Origin: JAZKSG01 sp964384785
GTDB lineage: Archaea > Thermoplasmatota > E2 > DHVEG-1
NCBI GenBank assembly: GCA_964384785.1
Contig: CAYLLH010000110.1
Location: 1-18,438, forward strand
Length of the DNA stretch: 18,438 nt
Direction: 5' to 3'
The notes under the pieces were generated by a model that saw only the letters and a program-made list of their open reading frames with translations, was not told the DNA's origin and ran no database searches. This document shows positions 8,073-14,557 of the stretch, one piece after another (position 1 is the stretch's first letter; every line of letters starts with the position of its first letter). The position numbers were made by a program, and so were the translations under genes.

Positions 8073-8690
8073 ATGGTAAAAAGGATGGGAAGAGTATCAT
8101 TTAAAAAAACTAAAAAAATATTTTTACTATTTTTCATATTTTTAATATTATCTATTAATTTTTCTTTTATTGTAGATTCTAAAGGGATAAGTGTTTCTCC
8201 TTCAAGGTTATATATCAAAATTAATGATTTTAAAAATGAAAGTGTTAATTATTCTATTACTGTTTATAATCCAAATAAGTATCCTATTAATGTTGTCACT
8301 AAGATTAAGCATCCTGATCAAGGCAGTGGATTAGAAGATTATTCGGTTATTCCAGATCTTTCTTGGATTAAAACAGATCCTGTGAATTTTTCTATTCCTG
8401 CTAAAAAATCTAAGTGTTTTGATGTTTTTATTGATGTTCCTGAAAAGAAGAGATCTCAGTATTTTAATGAGAGTTGGGAGGTTTGGGTTACTTCATCTTC
8501 TTATGGTGGTTCTGATGGGGGCATGGTTACACTTGAAACAGCTCTTAATACAAGGATTTTGATTACTATGCCTGATGGTTCTGCTGAATCGGTTGAAGCT
8601 GGTTCATCTAATGTTTTTGTTGCTTTTGCTTTGATATCGGGTTTGATTTCTGCTGTTATTTTGTTTTTCTATTTGAGGAAGAAAACTTAA
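8073..8690 (+). CDS. Membrane-anchored Ig-like protein with PDLSWIK motif
   Basis: 205 residues. A signal peptide spans about 11-37. One beta-sandwich covers about 38-168: ISVSPSRLYIKI (39-50), a YSITVYNPNKYPI strand, PDLSWIKTDP at 94-103, an IPAKKS turn and FDVFIDVP, then WEVWVT at 135-140 and a Gly-rich turn before TLETALNTRILITMP. A TM helix at about 180-200 ends in LRKKT, so the domain is outside. The order (N-terminal VSPS strand, strand with NP turn, IPA..S hinge, FxVxIDVP) resembles DUF916/WxL-interacting and pilus-chaperone-like Ig folds, but no database search supports that here. The same motif set occurs twice in the 11440 product, so the two are homologues. It follows the short secreted subunit gene and may bind it. 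Codon use is T-ending. Topology is firm; role is inferred. Confidence 0.82.
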   Translation: MVKRMGRVSFKKTKKIFLLFFIFLILSINFSFIVDSKGISVSPSRLYIKINDFKNESVNYSITVYNPNKYPINVVTKIKHPDQGSGLEDYSVIPDLSWIKTDPVNFSIPAKKSKCFDVFIDVPEKKRSQYFNESWEVWVTSSSYGGSDGGMVTLETALNTRILITMPDGSAESVEAGSSNVFVAFALISGLISAVILFFYLRKKT

Positions 8691-8702
8691 TTTTCATTTT
8701 TT

Positions 8703-8722
8703 GTGATTCATATGTGAATCAC
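8703..8722. promoter_or_regulatory. Operator site 1
   Basis: GTGATTCA-TATG-TGAATCAC: perfect 8-bp inverted arms around a 4-bp centre. It lies 12 bp after the 8073 stop codon. The 13 bp TGAATCACTTATG at its right side are repeated exactly at site 4, where the final ATG is the regulator start. Confidence 0.75.
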
Positions 8723-8807
8723 TTATGTTTTTATTTACATAATAAATCAGATAATTTTTTTTCTAATTATGAGGTTTATTTTATGCTAAAAAGAATCAAT
8801 TACACAT

Positions 8808-8827
8808 GTGATTCATATATGACTCAT
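8808..8827. promoter_or_regulatory. Operator site 2
   Basis: GTGATTCA-TATA-TGACTCAT. The same left arm as site 1, with the right arm carrying the TGACTCA variant. Confidence 0.7.
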
Positions 8828-8863
8828 ATATTGTCTTTATTATAACAAAATAATCAATATAAA

Positions 8864-8894
8864 GTGATTCATATATGACTCATATATGAATAAC
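8864..8894. promoter_or_regulatory. Operator site 3 (double, overlapping)
   Basis: GTGATTCA-TATA-TGACTCAT (8864-8883) runs straight into a second site using the shared TGACTCA half and TGAATAAC (8875-8894). The half-sites are 11-12 bp apart, about one helical turn, which suits side-by-side binding of dimers on the same DNA face. Confidence 0.7.
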
Positions 8895-8953
8895 AAAATA
8901 ATATCAAAAATTTAATGATATTTTTTTCTATATGGCCCAATTAATTTAGAAAT

Positions 8954-8965
8954 CTTTTTAAAAAG
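8954..8965 (+). promoter_or_regulatory. TATA box of the 8988 operon
   Basis: CTTTTTAAAAAG ends directly before operator site 4. It lies about 28 bp before the ATG at 8988, predicting transcription from within site 4 or just after it. Confidence 0.55.
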
Positions 8966-8985
8966 ATGACTCATATATGAATCAC
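8966..8985. promoter_or_regulatory. Operator site 4, between TATA box and start codon
   Basis: ATGACTCA-TATA-TGAATCAC, the reverse orientation of sites 2 and 3. It occupies the transcription start region and ends 2 nt before the regulator ATG, so a bound protein would block initiation. Confidence 0.75.
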
Positions 8986-8987
8986 TT

Positions 8988-9185
8988 ATGGGAAAAAACT
9001 CTAGAGTTCCAGTTGGTTTTCCACCAATAATCCGAAAAATAATAAAAAAACAAGTTGGAACTCTAGGAAACTCTGAATCAGAAGTAGTAAAAAACATAGT
9101 TTTAATTTATTTTACAGAAAGAGGAATTTTAAAAACCTGGGAAGCAAATGATAAAAACAAGAAAAAAAAGGAGGGAAAAAAATGA
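8988..9185 (+). CDS. Small ribbon-helix-helix (CopG/Arc-like) transcriptional regulator
   Basis: 65 residues, a normal size for a ribbon-helix-helix repressor. A short strand RVPVGFP (6-12) would form the DNA-contacting ribbon. Helix 1 is about 13-26 (PIIRKIIKKQVGTL). The NSESEV turn opens helix 2 (about 29-43, VVKNIVLIYFTERG), the usual S-x-SEV-x-x-I signature of the fold. The tail is Lys-rich. It is expected to act as a dimer or higher oligomer on the TGAxTCA repeats just upstream, repressing its own operon. Its TGA stop overlaps the ATG of the next gene (ATGA at 9182-9185), with GGAGGG at 9170-9175 as the downstream ribosome site, so regulator and surface protein are translationally coupled. 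Fold confidence is good from pattern; operator assignment is inference from position. Confidence 0.85.
   Translation: MGKNSRVPVGFPPIIRKIIKKQVGTLGNSESEVVKNIVLIYFTERGILKTWEANDKNKKKKEGKK
9170..9175 (+). promoter_or_regulatory. Ribosome binding site of the 9182 gene
   Basis: GGAGGG, 6 nt before the ATG at 9182, inside the 3' end of the regulator gene. It confirms that start and the coupling. Confidence 0.75.
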
Positions 9186-11443
9186 AAAAACAAACATTTT
9201 TCCCTATTTACTTATCATTACTTCTTATAATCTTATTATTATCAAATTTTATCACATTTAACGCAAATGCACAATCACCGTTAGGTGAAATTTTAATTGT
9301 TGATGATGGTGGTGAGGGAGATTTTACAAGCATTCAATCAGCAATAGATAATTCTTCAAGCGGCGATACGATACTGATAAAAAATGGAATCTACACTGAA
9401 CACAATATCTTAGTTAATAAAAAAATCTTAATTGAGGGTGAAACACCAGAAAAAACAATTATTGACTGTGAAAACAATCCAGGAGTCAAAATAGATTCTA
9501 GTAGTGTAGAAATATCAAACATGCAAATAATGAATACAATAGATTATTCTATACATATCCCATCTGAAAGAAACAAATGTGAAATATCAAACATGCAAAT
9601 AATGAATGCAGATAGTGTCGGTATTTGGATACAAAGTCCAGATACAACTGTTTCCGGCTGCACGATTAAAGGTACAAGAAACGTAGAAGGTATAGGTATC
9701 AAACTAAGAGAAACCAATACAATAATTGATCAAACCACAATTCATTCCTTTGATATAGGTCTAATGATTCTTATAAATTCAGAAAACCATATTGTTAAAA
9801 ACTGTGTTTTTTATAATAACGAAAAAGCAATAGATATCCGAATAAATTCAGATGGAAACACTATCACAAATTCTGAAATCTCATATAACACATATGGTGT
9901 TTATATATGGCAAAATTCAGAAAATAATCAAGTTTATGCTAATAACTTCTGGAAAAACACAGTAAATGCTTATTCTGAAAAAAACCTTCAAAATAGTTGG
10001 GATAATGGAACTATTGGAAATTACTGGGATGATTATCAAAACGATGTTAACAATTTTTATACCATCAACGGTGAAGATAAGGATAATAAACCCCTGTCTG
10101 AACCAGTTTCCTCAAATATATTAAGAAAACCTGTGAGCGTTAGAGTTACATCTTTAAGAAACGATGATACACCACGTTTTACATGGATTCCAGCTTTATA
10201 CAACAAAGATATCGATGGCTACATAGCAAAAATAGATAATAACCCAGAAATATTTATTGGAAATCAAACCAGTTGGACTTCACCATACAATCTTAACAAT
10301 GGCATCCATACTTTTTATATAAAAACAAAAGCAGTTGATAACTCTACCAGTGAATTTGCTACTACAACTTTTGTAGTTGATACCACAACCAACGACTCCG
10401 ATGGGGATGGATGGACTGATGAAGAGGAACAAAAATATGGAACCGATCCATATAACCCAGATAATTATCCTTTAGATACAGATGGTGATGGAATCCCTGA
10501 TGCTTATGATGACGATTCTGATGGTGATGGTTATCCTGATGAGATGGAAGTATCTTATAACACAGATCCCAAAAACCCAAAAGAGTATCCTTTAGATACA
10601 GATGGTGATGGAATCCCAGATGAAGCTTCTTCTGATGGAAAATATCCAGGGGATCCTGATGATGATGGTGATCTGTTAGATGATAAAACAGAAAAACAAA
10701 TAGGATCAGACCCTAAAAACCCAAATGATGTAAAAAGGATATACATAGAAGGAAAACCATTTTTTATGATTAATATTTCACAAAACAATGAATTTGATAT
10801 CTTATTTAACCCTACAAAAAATCAAACATCAGCAGTTGAAAAACAAAAAGAAAACTATCTAATAGATATAAATGGAAACGGTAACTGGGATTACATTTAT
10901 CAAACCGAAAAAGATGAAATACAAATATATCATCAAGACTTTGATTACAAAATACTGATATTAATTGGCATCATCATAACTATCGTCCTTGTTTTGTTTG
11001 CAAAATCCTATATATTAACTAATAAACCTACAAAAAATATCAGTAAGAAGAAAAAAACTTTAACAGAAAAAACTCTTGTAGATAGATCAGATATAGATAA
11101 AGGAAAACTTGAAACAGTAAATATTACAAAGAATCTGTTGTATGATATGCAAAAAACTGTTGGTAGATATGTTGAACAATTAGATGAAATCGAAAAACAA
11201 ATAAAAAAATCTGAAACAAACATTGATGAAGAAAAAAATCTGATTTCTGTTAAACAAAAAACAAAAAACGAAAAACTATGGAAACAAAACTTAGAGAATG
11301 ATTCTAATGAAAACATTGAAACAAAAGTCGATAGTATAATTTTTGAAAAAATGATGGATAAAAAAACTGATGTATCAAAAATGGATGTAACTGATGCAGT
11401 TGACACTCTTCTTTCAAAACATTTTAATACTTTTAAGAAATGA
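9182..11443 (+). CDS. NosD-type beta-helix / thrombospondin-type-3 surface protein with cytoplasmic coiled coil
   Basis: 753 residues. The signal peptide spans about 1-30 (FNANAQS). Residues 37-305 form a right-handed parallel beta-helix of the NosD/PbH1 class: opening IVDDGGEGDFTSIQSAIDN and GDTILIKNGIYTE, repeated N-x-I-x-N-C/S-x-I rungs, and the NosD-like close NSWDNGTIGNYWDDY. Residues 316-400 are an Ig/FN3-like domain (TPRFTWIPA, HTFYIKTKAVD). Residues 405-517 are Ca2+-binding thrombospondin-type-3 repeats (DSDGDGWTDEEE, two DTDGDGIPDxxx, YGTDPYNPD). A TM helix at about 590-608 is followed by a cytoplasmic Lys/Glu-rich region with likely coiled coil (about 650-685). Overlap with the regulator upstream and the Ig-like gene downstream (both ATGA) makes a tight operon. 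It is a probable carbohydrate-binding or adhesive surface protein; the beta-helix need not be enzymatic. Confidence 0.9.
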   Translation: MKKQTFFPIYLSLLLIILLLSNFITFNANAQSPLGEILIVDDGGEGDFTSIQSAIDNSSSGDTILIKNGIYTEHNILVNKKILIEGETPEKTIIDCENNPGVKIDSSSVEISNMQIMNTIDYSIHIPSERNKCEISNMQIMNADSVGIWIQSPDTTVSGCTIKGTRNVEGIGIKLRETNTIIDQTTIHSFDIGLMILINSENHIVKNCVFYNNEKAIDIRINSDGNTITNSEISYNTYGVYIWQNSENNQVYANNFWKNTVNAYSEKNLQNSWDNGTIGNYWDDYQNDVNNFYTINGEDKDNKPLSEPVSSNILRKPVSVRVTSLRNDDTPRFTWIPALYNKDIDGYIAKIDNNPEIFIGNQTSWTSPYNLNNGIHTFYIKTKAVDNSTSEFATTTFVVDTTTNDSDGDGWTDEEEQKYGTDPYNPDNYPLDTDGDGIPDAYDDDSDGDGYPDEMEVSYNTDPKNPKEYPLDTDGDGIPDEASSDGKYPGDPDDDGDLLDDKTEKQIGSDPKNPNDVKRIYIEGKPFFMINISQNNEFDILFNPTKNQTSAVEKQKENYLIDINGNGNWDYIYQTEKDEIQIYHQDFDYKILILIGIIITIVLVLFAKSYILTNKPTKNISKKKKTLTEKTLVDRSDIDKGKLETVNITKNLLYDMQKTVGRYVEQLDEIEKQIKKSETNIDEEKNLISVKQKTKNEKLWKQNLENDSNENIETKVDSIIFEKMMDKKTDVSKMDVTDAVDTLLSKHFNTFKK
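9509..9607 (+). repeat. Direct repeat of 27 bp, one beta-helix rung apart
   Basis: Bases 9509-9535 and 9581-9607 are identical by eye and both encode EISNMQIMN. The period is 72 bp, 24 residues, the length of one beta-helix coil. DNA identity implies a recent duplication of a rung. Confidence 0.8.
10466..10617 (+). repeat. Direct repeat of 32 bp in the thrombospondin-type-3 region
   Basis: Bases 10466-10497 and 10586-10617 are identical by eye, both encoding YPLDTDGDGIP, with a period of 120 bp (40 residues). This is the calcium-loop unit of the array. Confidence 0.8.
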
Positions 11444-12438
11444 TAAAAAACAATATGGATAAATGTAAAAAAATAACAATAATTCTTCCAGTTTTATTTA
11501 TCATTCTTCTTTTCTCAATAAATGCAGAAGCCAGTTTTTCTGTACCCTCAGAAATAAAGATAAAAACAGATAACAGCTTAAAGTCCTATAAAAAAATAAC
11601 TATTACTAACCCTAATGATAATACTATAAACATAAGTTGTTTTCTTGAAAAAACTTACAAGGATTATCTTAAAGAAAATAGAACATTACTTCCAGATTTT
11701 TCATGGATAAAGATTACTCCTGAATGGCAAAAAATAGAGCCTAACCAAAAAGAGTTTTTTGAAATAGCTGTTGATATTCCTCCTGATGAAGAAAACTTTT
11801 ATCAAAAATGGCAGGTGTGGCTTACATTTAAATCAGAAGGCGGTACTTTTTCAGTTGAACATAGTTCAAACTTGTTAATAGATACAACTAAATATAATCC
11901 TGATTCAACACCTGATCTTGAAATCATCGAAATAGATATGAAAACAGGTTTTATCCATGGGAACACCACAAAAAAAATCAGTCTAACTAATAGTTATGGG
12001 GAGGAAATCACTGTTGAAACACTGTTTGAACATCCGAATATTTTTTCTAAAAAAAACTATTCAAATATTCCAAATCTTTCATGGATTTCCACGAATCCAA
12101 CAAATGCAAATATTAAACCCGGTGAAACCAAAAATTTTTATATCTATATTGATCCAGAAGAAAAAGAAGAATATAGCAATAAGATTTGGGAGACAATACT
12201 TGTTTTCAATGCATGTTTTAAAGATAATCCCGATAATTGTGTTGAGCTTGAACCACAACCTAGAATAATTTTGAGAACACCAGATGAATTAACTGTTTCA
12301 AATGATGATACTGAGATGAAAGGAGTATCAACAGATCCGCCAGGTGTACCTCCAAATGGTTTACTTTTGTTATTATTAGTATTGTTTTTCATTGTTTTGA
12401 CTTTATTTTTTGTTTATAAAAAAAAAGATAAAAAATGA
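11440..12438 (+). CDS. Membrane-anchored protein with two PDxSWI Ig-like domains
   Basis: 332 residues. The signal peptide spans about 8-32. Two tandem beta-sandwiches follow. Domain 1 (about 33-148) has ITITNPNDNTI, PDFSWIKITP (85-94), FEIAVDIPP and WQVWLT (124-129). Domain 2 (about 158-282) has KISLTNSYGEEI, PNLSWISTNP (211-220), IKPGETKNFYIYIDP and WETILVF (250-256). The motif order matches the single domain of the 8073 protein, so this is a homologue with a duplicated domain. A TM helix at about 307-326 ends in YKKKDKK. The start overlaps the stop of the previous gene as ATGA, so synthesis is coupled to the beta-helix protein, its likely partner. The fold resembles WxL-interacting or chaperone-type Ig domains by pattern only. 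No enzyme motif is visible. Confidence 0.85.
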   Translation: MIKNNMDKCKKITIILPVLFIILLFSINAEASFSVPSEIKIKTDNSLKSYKKITITNPNDNTINISCFLEKTYKDYLKENRTLLPDFSWIKITPEWQKIEPNQKEFFEIAVDIPPDEENFYQKWQVWLTFKSEGGTFSVEHSSNLLIDTTKYNPDSTPDLEIIEIDMKTGFIHGNTTKKISLTNSYGEEITVETLFEHPNIFSKKNYSNIPNLSWISTNPTNANIKPGETKNFYIYIDPEEKEEYSNKIWETILVFNACFKDNPDNCVELEPQPRIILRTPDELTVSNDDTEMKGVSTDPPGVPPNGLLLLLLVLFFIVLTLFFVYKKKDKK

Positions 12439-12465
12439 TAACCCCCTATTCATTTTTGTTATTAA

Positions 12466-12475
12466 GGTGGTGAGG
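12466..12475 (+). promoter_or_regulatory. Ribosome binding site for the 12485 start
   Basis: GGTGGTGAGG, 9 nt before the ATG at 12485, complementary to the archaeal 16S 3' end (AUCACCUCC). It marks the original start of the frameshifted gene; the ATG at 12576 has no such site. Confidence 0.7.
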
Positions 12476-12484
12476 AAATAGAAA

Positions 12485-13289
12485 ATGAAAAAAGTTAAAC
12501 TTTATATTTTATGTTTTACATCAATTTTTTTTTCTAATATGTATTTCAAGTTTTTCAGTTGCTGAAAAAAATACTATGGAAAAACCTGAGTGGAAAGTTG
12601 GAGATATCTGGGTTTTAGAAGGAACAACCTACTCAGATGATGAAGAGCATTCTGGATCATTAAAATATGAGATTGTCGAAAAAACTAATTTAAACATCCA
12701 AGGTTCAATTCATGAAGTTTTTAAAATCAAAATGACGAATCCTTTTGAAAATCATTTTTATTATTACGACACTGAAACCTTAGAATTATTAAGAGATGTT
12801 AGAGATACAAAAATCCCTGGTGAATATGATTGGGATGTTACTTATTCAAACTTTACTAACATTTGGCCTGTTTATGTTAACAAAACAGTTAACTGGACTG
12901 CTGAAAGGATTGCGAAATATGATTGGGGTTATAGTAATAAGACTTTTAATTTCTCAGAAAAATGTACAGATATTGTTAATGTTGATACGCCTCTTGGAAT
13001 GCTAAGAACTTTTCAAATCAATAAGTATGTAAATGGTTTACTAGAAAGTGAAAATTATTGGTCAGAAGAATATGGTTTTATTATCAAACACACTTATTAT
13101 AATGAAGATGGAAGCATTATAAGAACAGCAACCTTAAAATCTATAGGTGAATTAGAAGATCAAACTGAAGAAGATCTTTCTGAAAGTCAAAATGATGAAA
13201 ATAAAATATTTTTAGTAGCTCTGCTGTTTGTTTTAATTATAATCTTGATAATATTTGTTTATAAAATAATTCAAAGTAAAAAACGATAA
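12485..13289 (+). CDS. Secreted/membrane protein interrupted by a frameshift in its signal peptide (T9 tract)
   Basis: The open frame from the ATG at 12576 gives 237 residues, but that ATG has no ribosome site and follows coding-like sequence. Upstream, the ATG at 12485 with a good ribosome site encodes MKKVKLYILCFTSIFF, then runs into T9 (12525-12533) and stops after 26 codons. If one T is skipped, the frame continues LICISSFSVAEKNT into the downstream ORF, giving a complete signal peptide. The mature domain (EWKVGDIWVLEG, TPLGMLRTFQINKY, ENYWSEEYGFIIKHTYY) looks like an all-beta domain of unknown family. A TM helix at about residues 211-230 of the downstream ORF ends in QSKKR. It is the last gene of the 8988 operon. 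The shift may be a real mutation, a phase-variable or slippage switch, or an assembly error; the sequence alone cannot tell. Confidence 0.75.
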
Positions 13290-13334
13290 AAAAAATTTAT
13301 TTATTTAAAACATTTAGAATTTTTTTTCTAAATG
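13288..13334. terminator. Terminator region between convergent genes
   Basis: Only 7 bp separate the convergent stops at 13289 and 13297. A8 at 13288-13295 reads as T8 for the minus-strand gene. For the plus strand, CATTTAGAA (13311-13319) and TTCTAAATG (13326-13334) form a perfect 9-bp stem with a T6 loop. This lies inside the last codons of the minus gene. Confidence 0.4.
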
Positions 13335-13836
13335 TTTCTAAATCTTTATCGTTATCAATAATTATGTCTGCTGAATCGATAACTTTTTGTATACCCCAGT
13401 TTTTTTCTCGTTTATCACGTTCTTTTATCTTATCGATATCTTTAATATCATCCTTTCTACCACGTTTCATAGCTCGTTTGTAACGTGTTTCATCAGATGC
13501 AGTTATTGCTATTAATAAAAAATCTTCGCCAATTTTTTCTTTAAAAACCTTTACTTCTTCCTTGTTTCTAACACCGTCAACAACTATTTTTTCTGTATCA
13601 ACATTTTTTTGTATTTCTTGTATTGTTTTTTCAGCCCAGATTTGTTTTCCATGTTTATTCCGCATTTCATTTGCAACAAATCCTACGTTATCACCTGTTA
13701 GTTTCATTCCTCTTTCTTTTGTTTCACGCCAGACCATATCACCCATTCGGACAACAGGGATATTTTTTTCTATAGCTATTTTTACTGCTTCGCTTTTCCC
13801 TGAGAATGGCATTCCTGTAAAAGCTATAATTTTCAT
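13297..13836 (-). CDS. UPF0200 / dephospho-CoA-kinase-like P-loop kinase
   Basis: 179 residues, the usual length of the archaeal UPF0200 group, which is related to dephospho-CoA kinase and adenylate kinases. The P-loop GMPFSGKS is at residues 8-15. RMGDMVWRET (30-39) matches the substrate-side segment. VVDGVRN (85-91) is the Walker-B-like strand, followed by LLIAITAS. RYKRAMKRGRKDD (118-130) is the lid with Arg/Lys for phosphate contacts, and the C-terminus carries SADIIIDND. The reaction is expected to be ATP-dependent phosphorylation of a nucleotide or CoA precursor in the cytoplasm, but the substrate of UPF0200 proteins is not settled. The gene lies 36 bp after tRNA-Leu on the same strand with no T-run between, so co-transcription is likely. 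No clear ribosome site is seen. Confidence 0.85.
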   Translation of the reverse strand: MKIIAFTGMPFSGKSEAVKIAIEKNIPVVRMGDMVWRETKERGMKLTGDNVGFVANEMRNKHGKQIWAEKTIQEIQKNVDTEKIVVDGVRNKEEVKVFKEKIGEDFLLIAITASDETRYKRAMKRGRKDDIKDIDKIKERDKREKNWGIQKVIDSADIIIDNDKDLETFRKKILNVLNK

Positions 13837-13871
13837 AAAACTCTCAAAACCCTAATAATTGTTTTTTTTAG

Positions 13872-13954
13872 TGCAGGGGGAGCGATTTGAACGCTCGAAG
13901 ACCTACGTCACAGGGTCCTAAGCCCTGCCCCTTTGACCGCTCGGGTACCCCTGC
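13872..13954 (-). tRNA. tRNA-Leu (anticodon UAG)
   Basis: 83 nt on the minus strand. Acceptor stem GCAGGGG pairs with CCCCTGC, with discriminator A. The D-arm region is TACCCGAGCGG. The anticodon arm is CAGGG-CTTAGGA-CCCTG, so the anticodon is TAG. There is a long class II variable arm. The T arm is GAGCG-TTCAAAT-CGCTC. CCA is not encoded. No intron is present. A TATA-like CATAATACAC (13975-13984, reverse orientation) lies about 25 bp upstream. Confidence 0.96.
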
Positions 13955-14032
13955 AAATAATTTGAACTGCTAATACATAATACACTGAAAAAACTTTTTA
14001 CGAAAAAAATTATCAAAATATAAAACTTTTTT

Positions 14033-14230
14033 TTATTTTTTTAAAAGCTGAGGTTCTCCATATTTTGCATAACAATTTGTGCAGAAATGACGTGCTACAA
14101 GTGAATGAAGATGTTTATCTTTTCCTTCTTCAAGATGAAAAGTCTCGCCTGCTGATATTCGACCTTTGCATTTATGACAACTTAATGGAGAAGTAGCTGT
14201 TTTTCTAACCAATTTGGTTTCAATATCCAT
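14033..14230 (-). CDS. Small zinc-ribbon protein of unknown function
   Basis: 65 residues. Two CxxC knuckles, CHKC (18-21) and CTNC (50-53), are separated by 28 residues that contain a GETFHLEEG hairpin and three His (40, 42, 48). This is typical of a treble-clef or zinc-ribbon fold binding one Zn. There is no signal peptide, so it is cytoplasmic. The ATG is preceded by GGGAGG at a long spacing of about 14 nt and by a TATA-like element (14275-14285 on the minus strand). It stands between tRNA genes on the same strand as tRNA-Leu and the P-loop kinase, so it may be part of translation or RNA metabolism, but that is only context. The family is not recognised. Confidence 0.75.
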   Translation of the reverse strand: MDIETKLVRKTATSPLSCHKCKGRISAGETFHLEEGKDKHLHSLVARHFCTNCYAKYGEPQLLKK

Positions 14231-14274
14231 AAACTTTTTTTCAGCCTCCCTACATTTTAATCATTAGAATACTG

Positions 14275-14285
14275 TTTTATAATCT
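14275..14285 (-). promoter_or_regulatory. TATA box of the zinc-ribbon gene
   Basis: On the minus strand the box reads AAGATTATAAA, about 45 bp before the ATG. It predicts a leader of about 20 nt containing GGGAGG. Confidence 0.4.
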
Positions 14286-14416
14286 TTTTCTTTGGAAATC
14301 ATAAAAATACTGATAACAAATTTCATAAGTTTTATCAAGTTCTTTTGATGTATTAAATTTAAGTAATAGAAACCTTATTCACGAAGAATATTATCCATTA
14401 CCTTAAGAATAACTAT

Positions 14417-14491
14417 AGCGGGGTGGGGTAGCCAGGAGATCCCGACGGGCCCATAACCCGTAGATCAGTGGTTCGAATCCACTCCCCGCTA
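14417..14491 (+). tRNA. Initiator tRNA-Met (anticodon CAU)
   Basis: 75 nt. Acceptor AGCGGGG pairs with CCCCGCT, discriminator A. The A1:U72 pair is the archaeal/eukaryotic initiator mark. The anticodon arm is ACGGG-CCCATAA-CCCGT: three G:C pairs next to the loop, also an initiator mark, and anticodon CAT. The T arm is AGTGG-TTCGAAT-CCACT. Position 33 is C rather than the near-universal U. No CCA is encoded, no intron. T9 at 14500-14508 follows as terminator. Confidence 0.95.
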
Positions 14492-14499
14492 CTCCAATA

Positions 14500-14508
14500 T
14501 TTTTTTTT
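14500..14508 (+). terminator. Poly-T terminator of initiator tRNA-Met
   Basis: A T run starts 9 nt after the discriminator base; poly-T is the archaeal termination signal. Confidence 0.6.
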
Positions 14509-14515
14509 CAACATT

Positions 14516-14526
14516 TTTTTATAACA
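14516..14526 (+). promoter_or_regulatory. TATA box of the 14558 gene
   Basis: TTTTTATAACA is centred about 36 bp before the GTG at 14558, predicting a leader of 10 nt or less. It lies just after the tRNA terminator. Confidence 0.4.
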
Positions 14527-14557
14527 CTCATTCTTATCTTTTTTTGATTGATTTATT

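Larger units (their letters stand above)
8691..8987. promoter_or_regulatory. Control region with a four-site palindromic operator array
   Basis: This 297-bp non-coding stretch holds four copies of a 20-bp palindrome-like sequence listed separately, at 8703, 8808, 8864 and 8966. Spacing between sites is irregular. No RNA gene or credible ORF is visible in it. Its position in front of a ribbon-helix-helix gene indicates autoregulation. Confidence 0.75.

Noticed and set aside
8691..8987. CRISPR array in the repeat-bearing control region
   Set aside because: The repeats are palindromic 20-mers with irregular gaps (56 to 105 bp and an overlap) and no spacer-like regularity; no cas gene nearby.
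1169..12438. Archaeosortase PGF-CTERM-type sorting signals on the surface proteins
   Set aside because: C-termini have a TM helix and a basic end, but no PGF or comparable motif before the helix.
12576..12600. ATG at 12576 as the true start of the last operon gene
   Set aside because: No ribosome site and no signal peptide, while GGTGGTGAGG plus ATG at 12485 gives a natural signal peptide once the T9 shift is corrected.
14231..14416. RNA gene or small ORF between the zinc-ribbon gene and initiator tRNA
   Set aside because: Only AT-rich promoter-like sequence and no stable stem or coding frame visible.
13872..14491. tRNA genes as attachment sites of an integrated element
   Set aside because: No repeated tRNA 3' fragment is seen elsewhere in the window, and no integrase gene is present.
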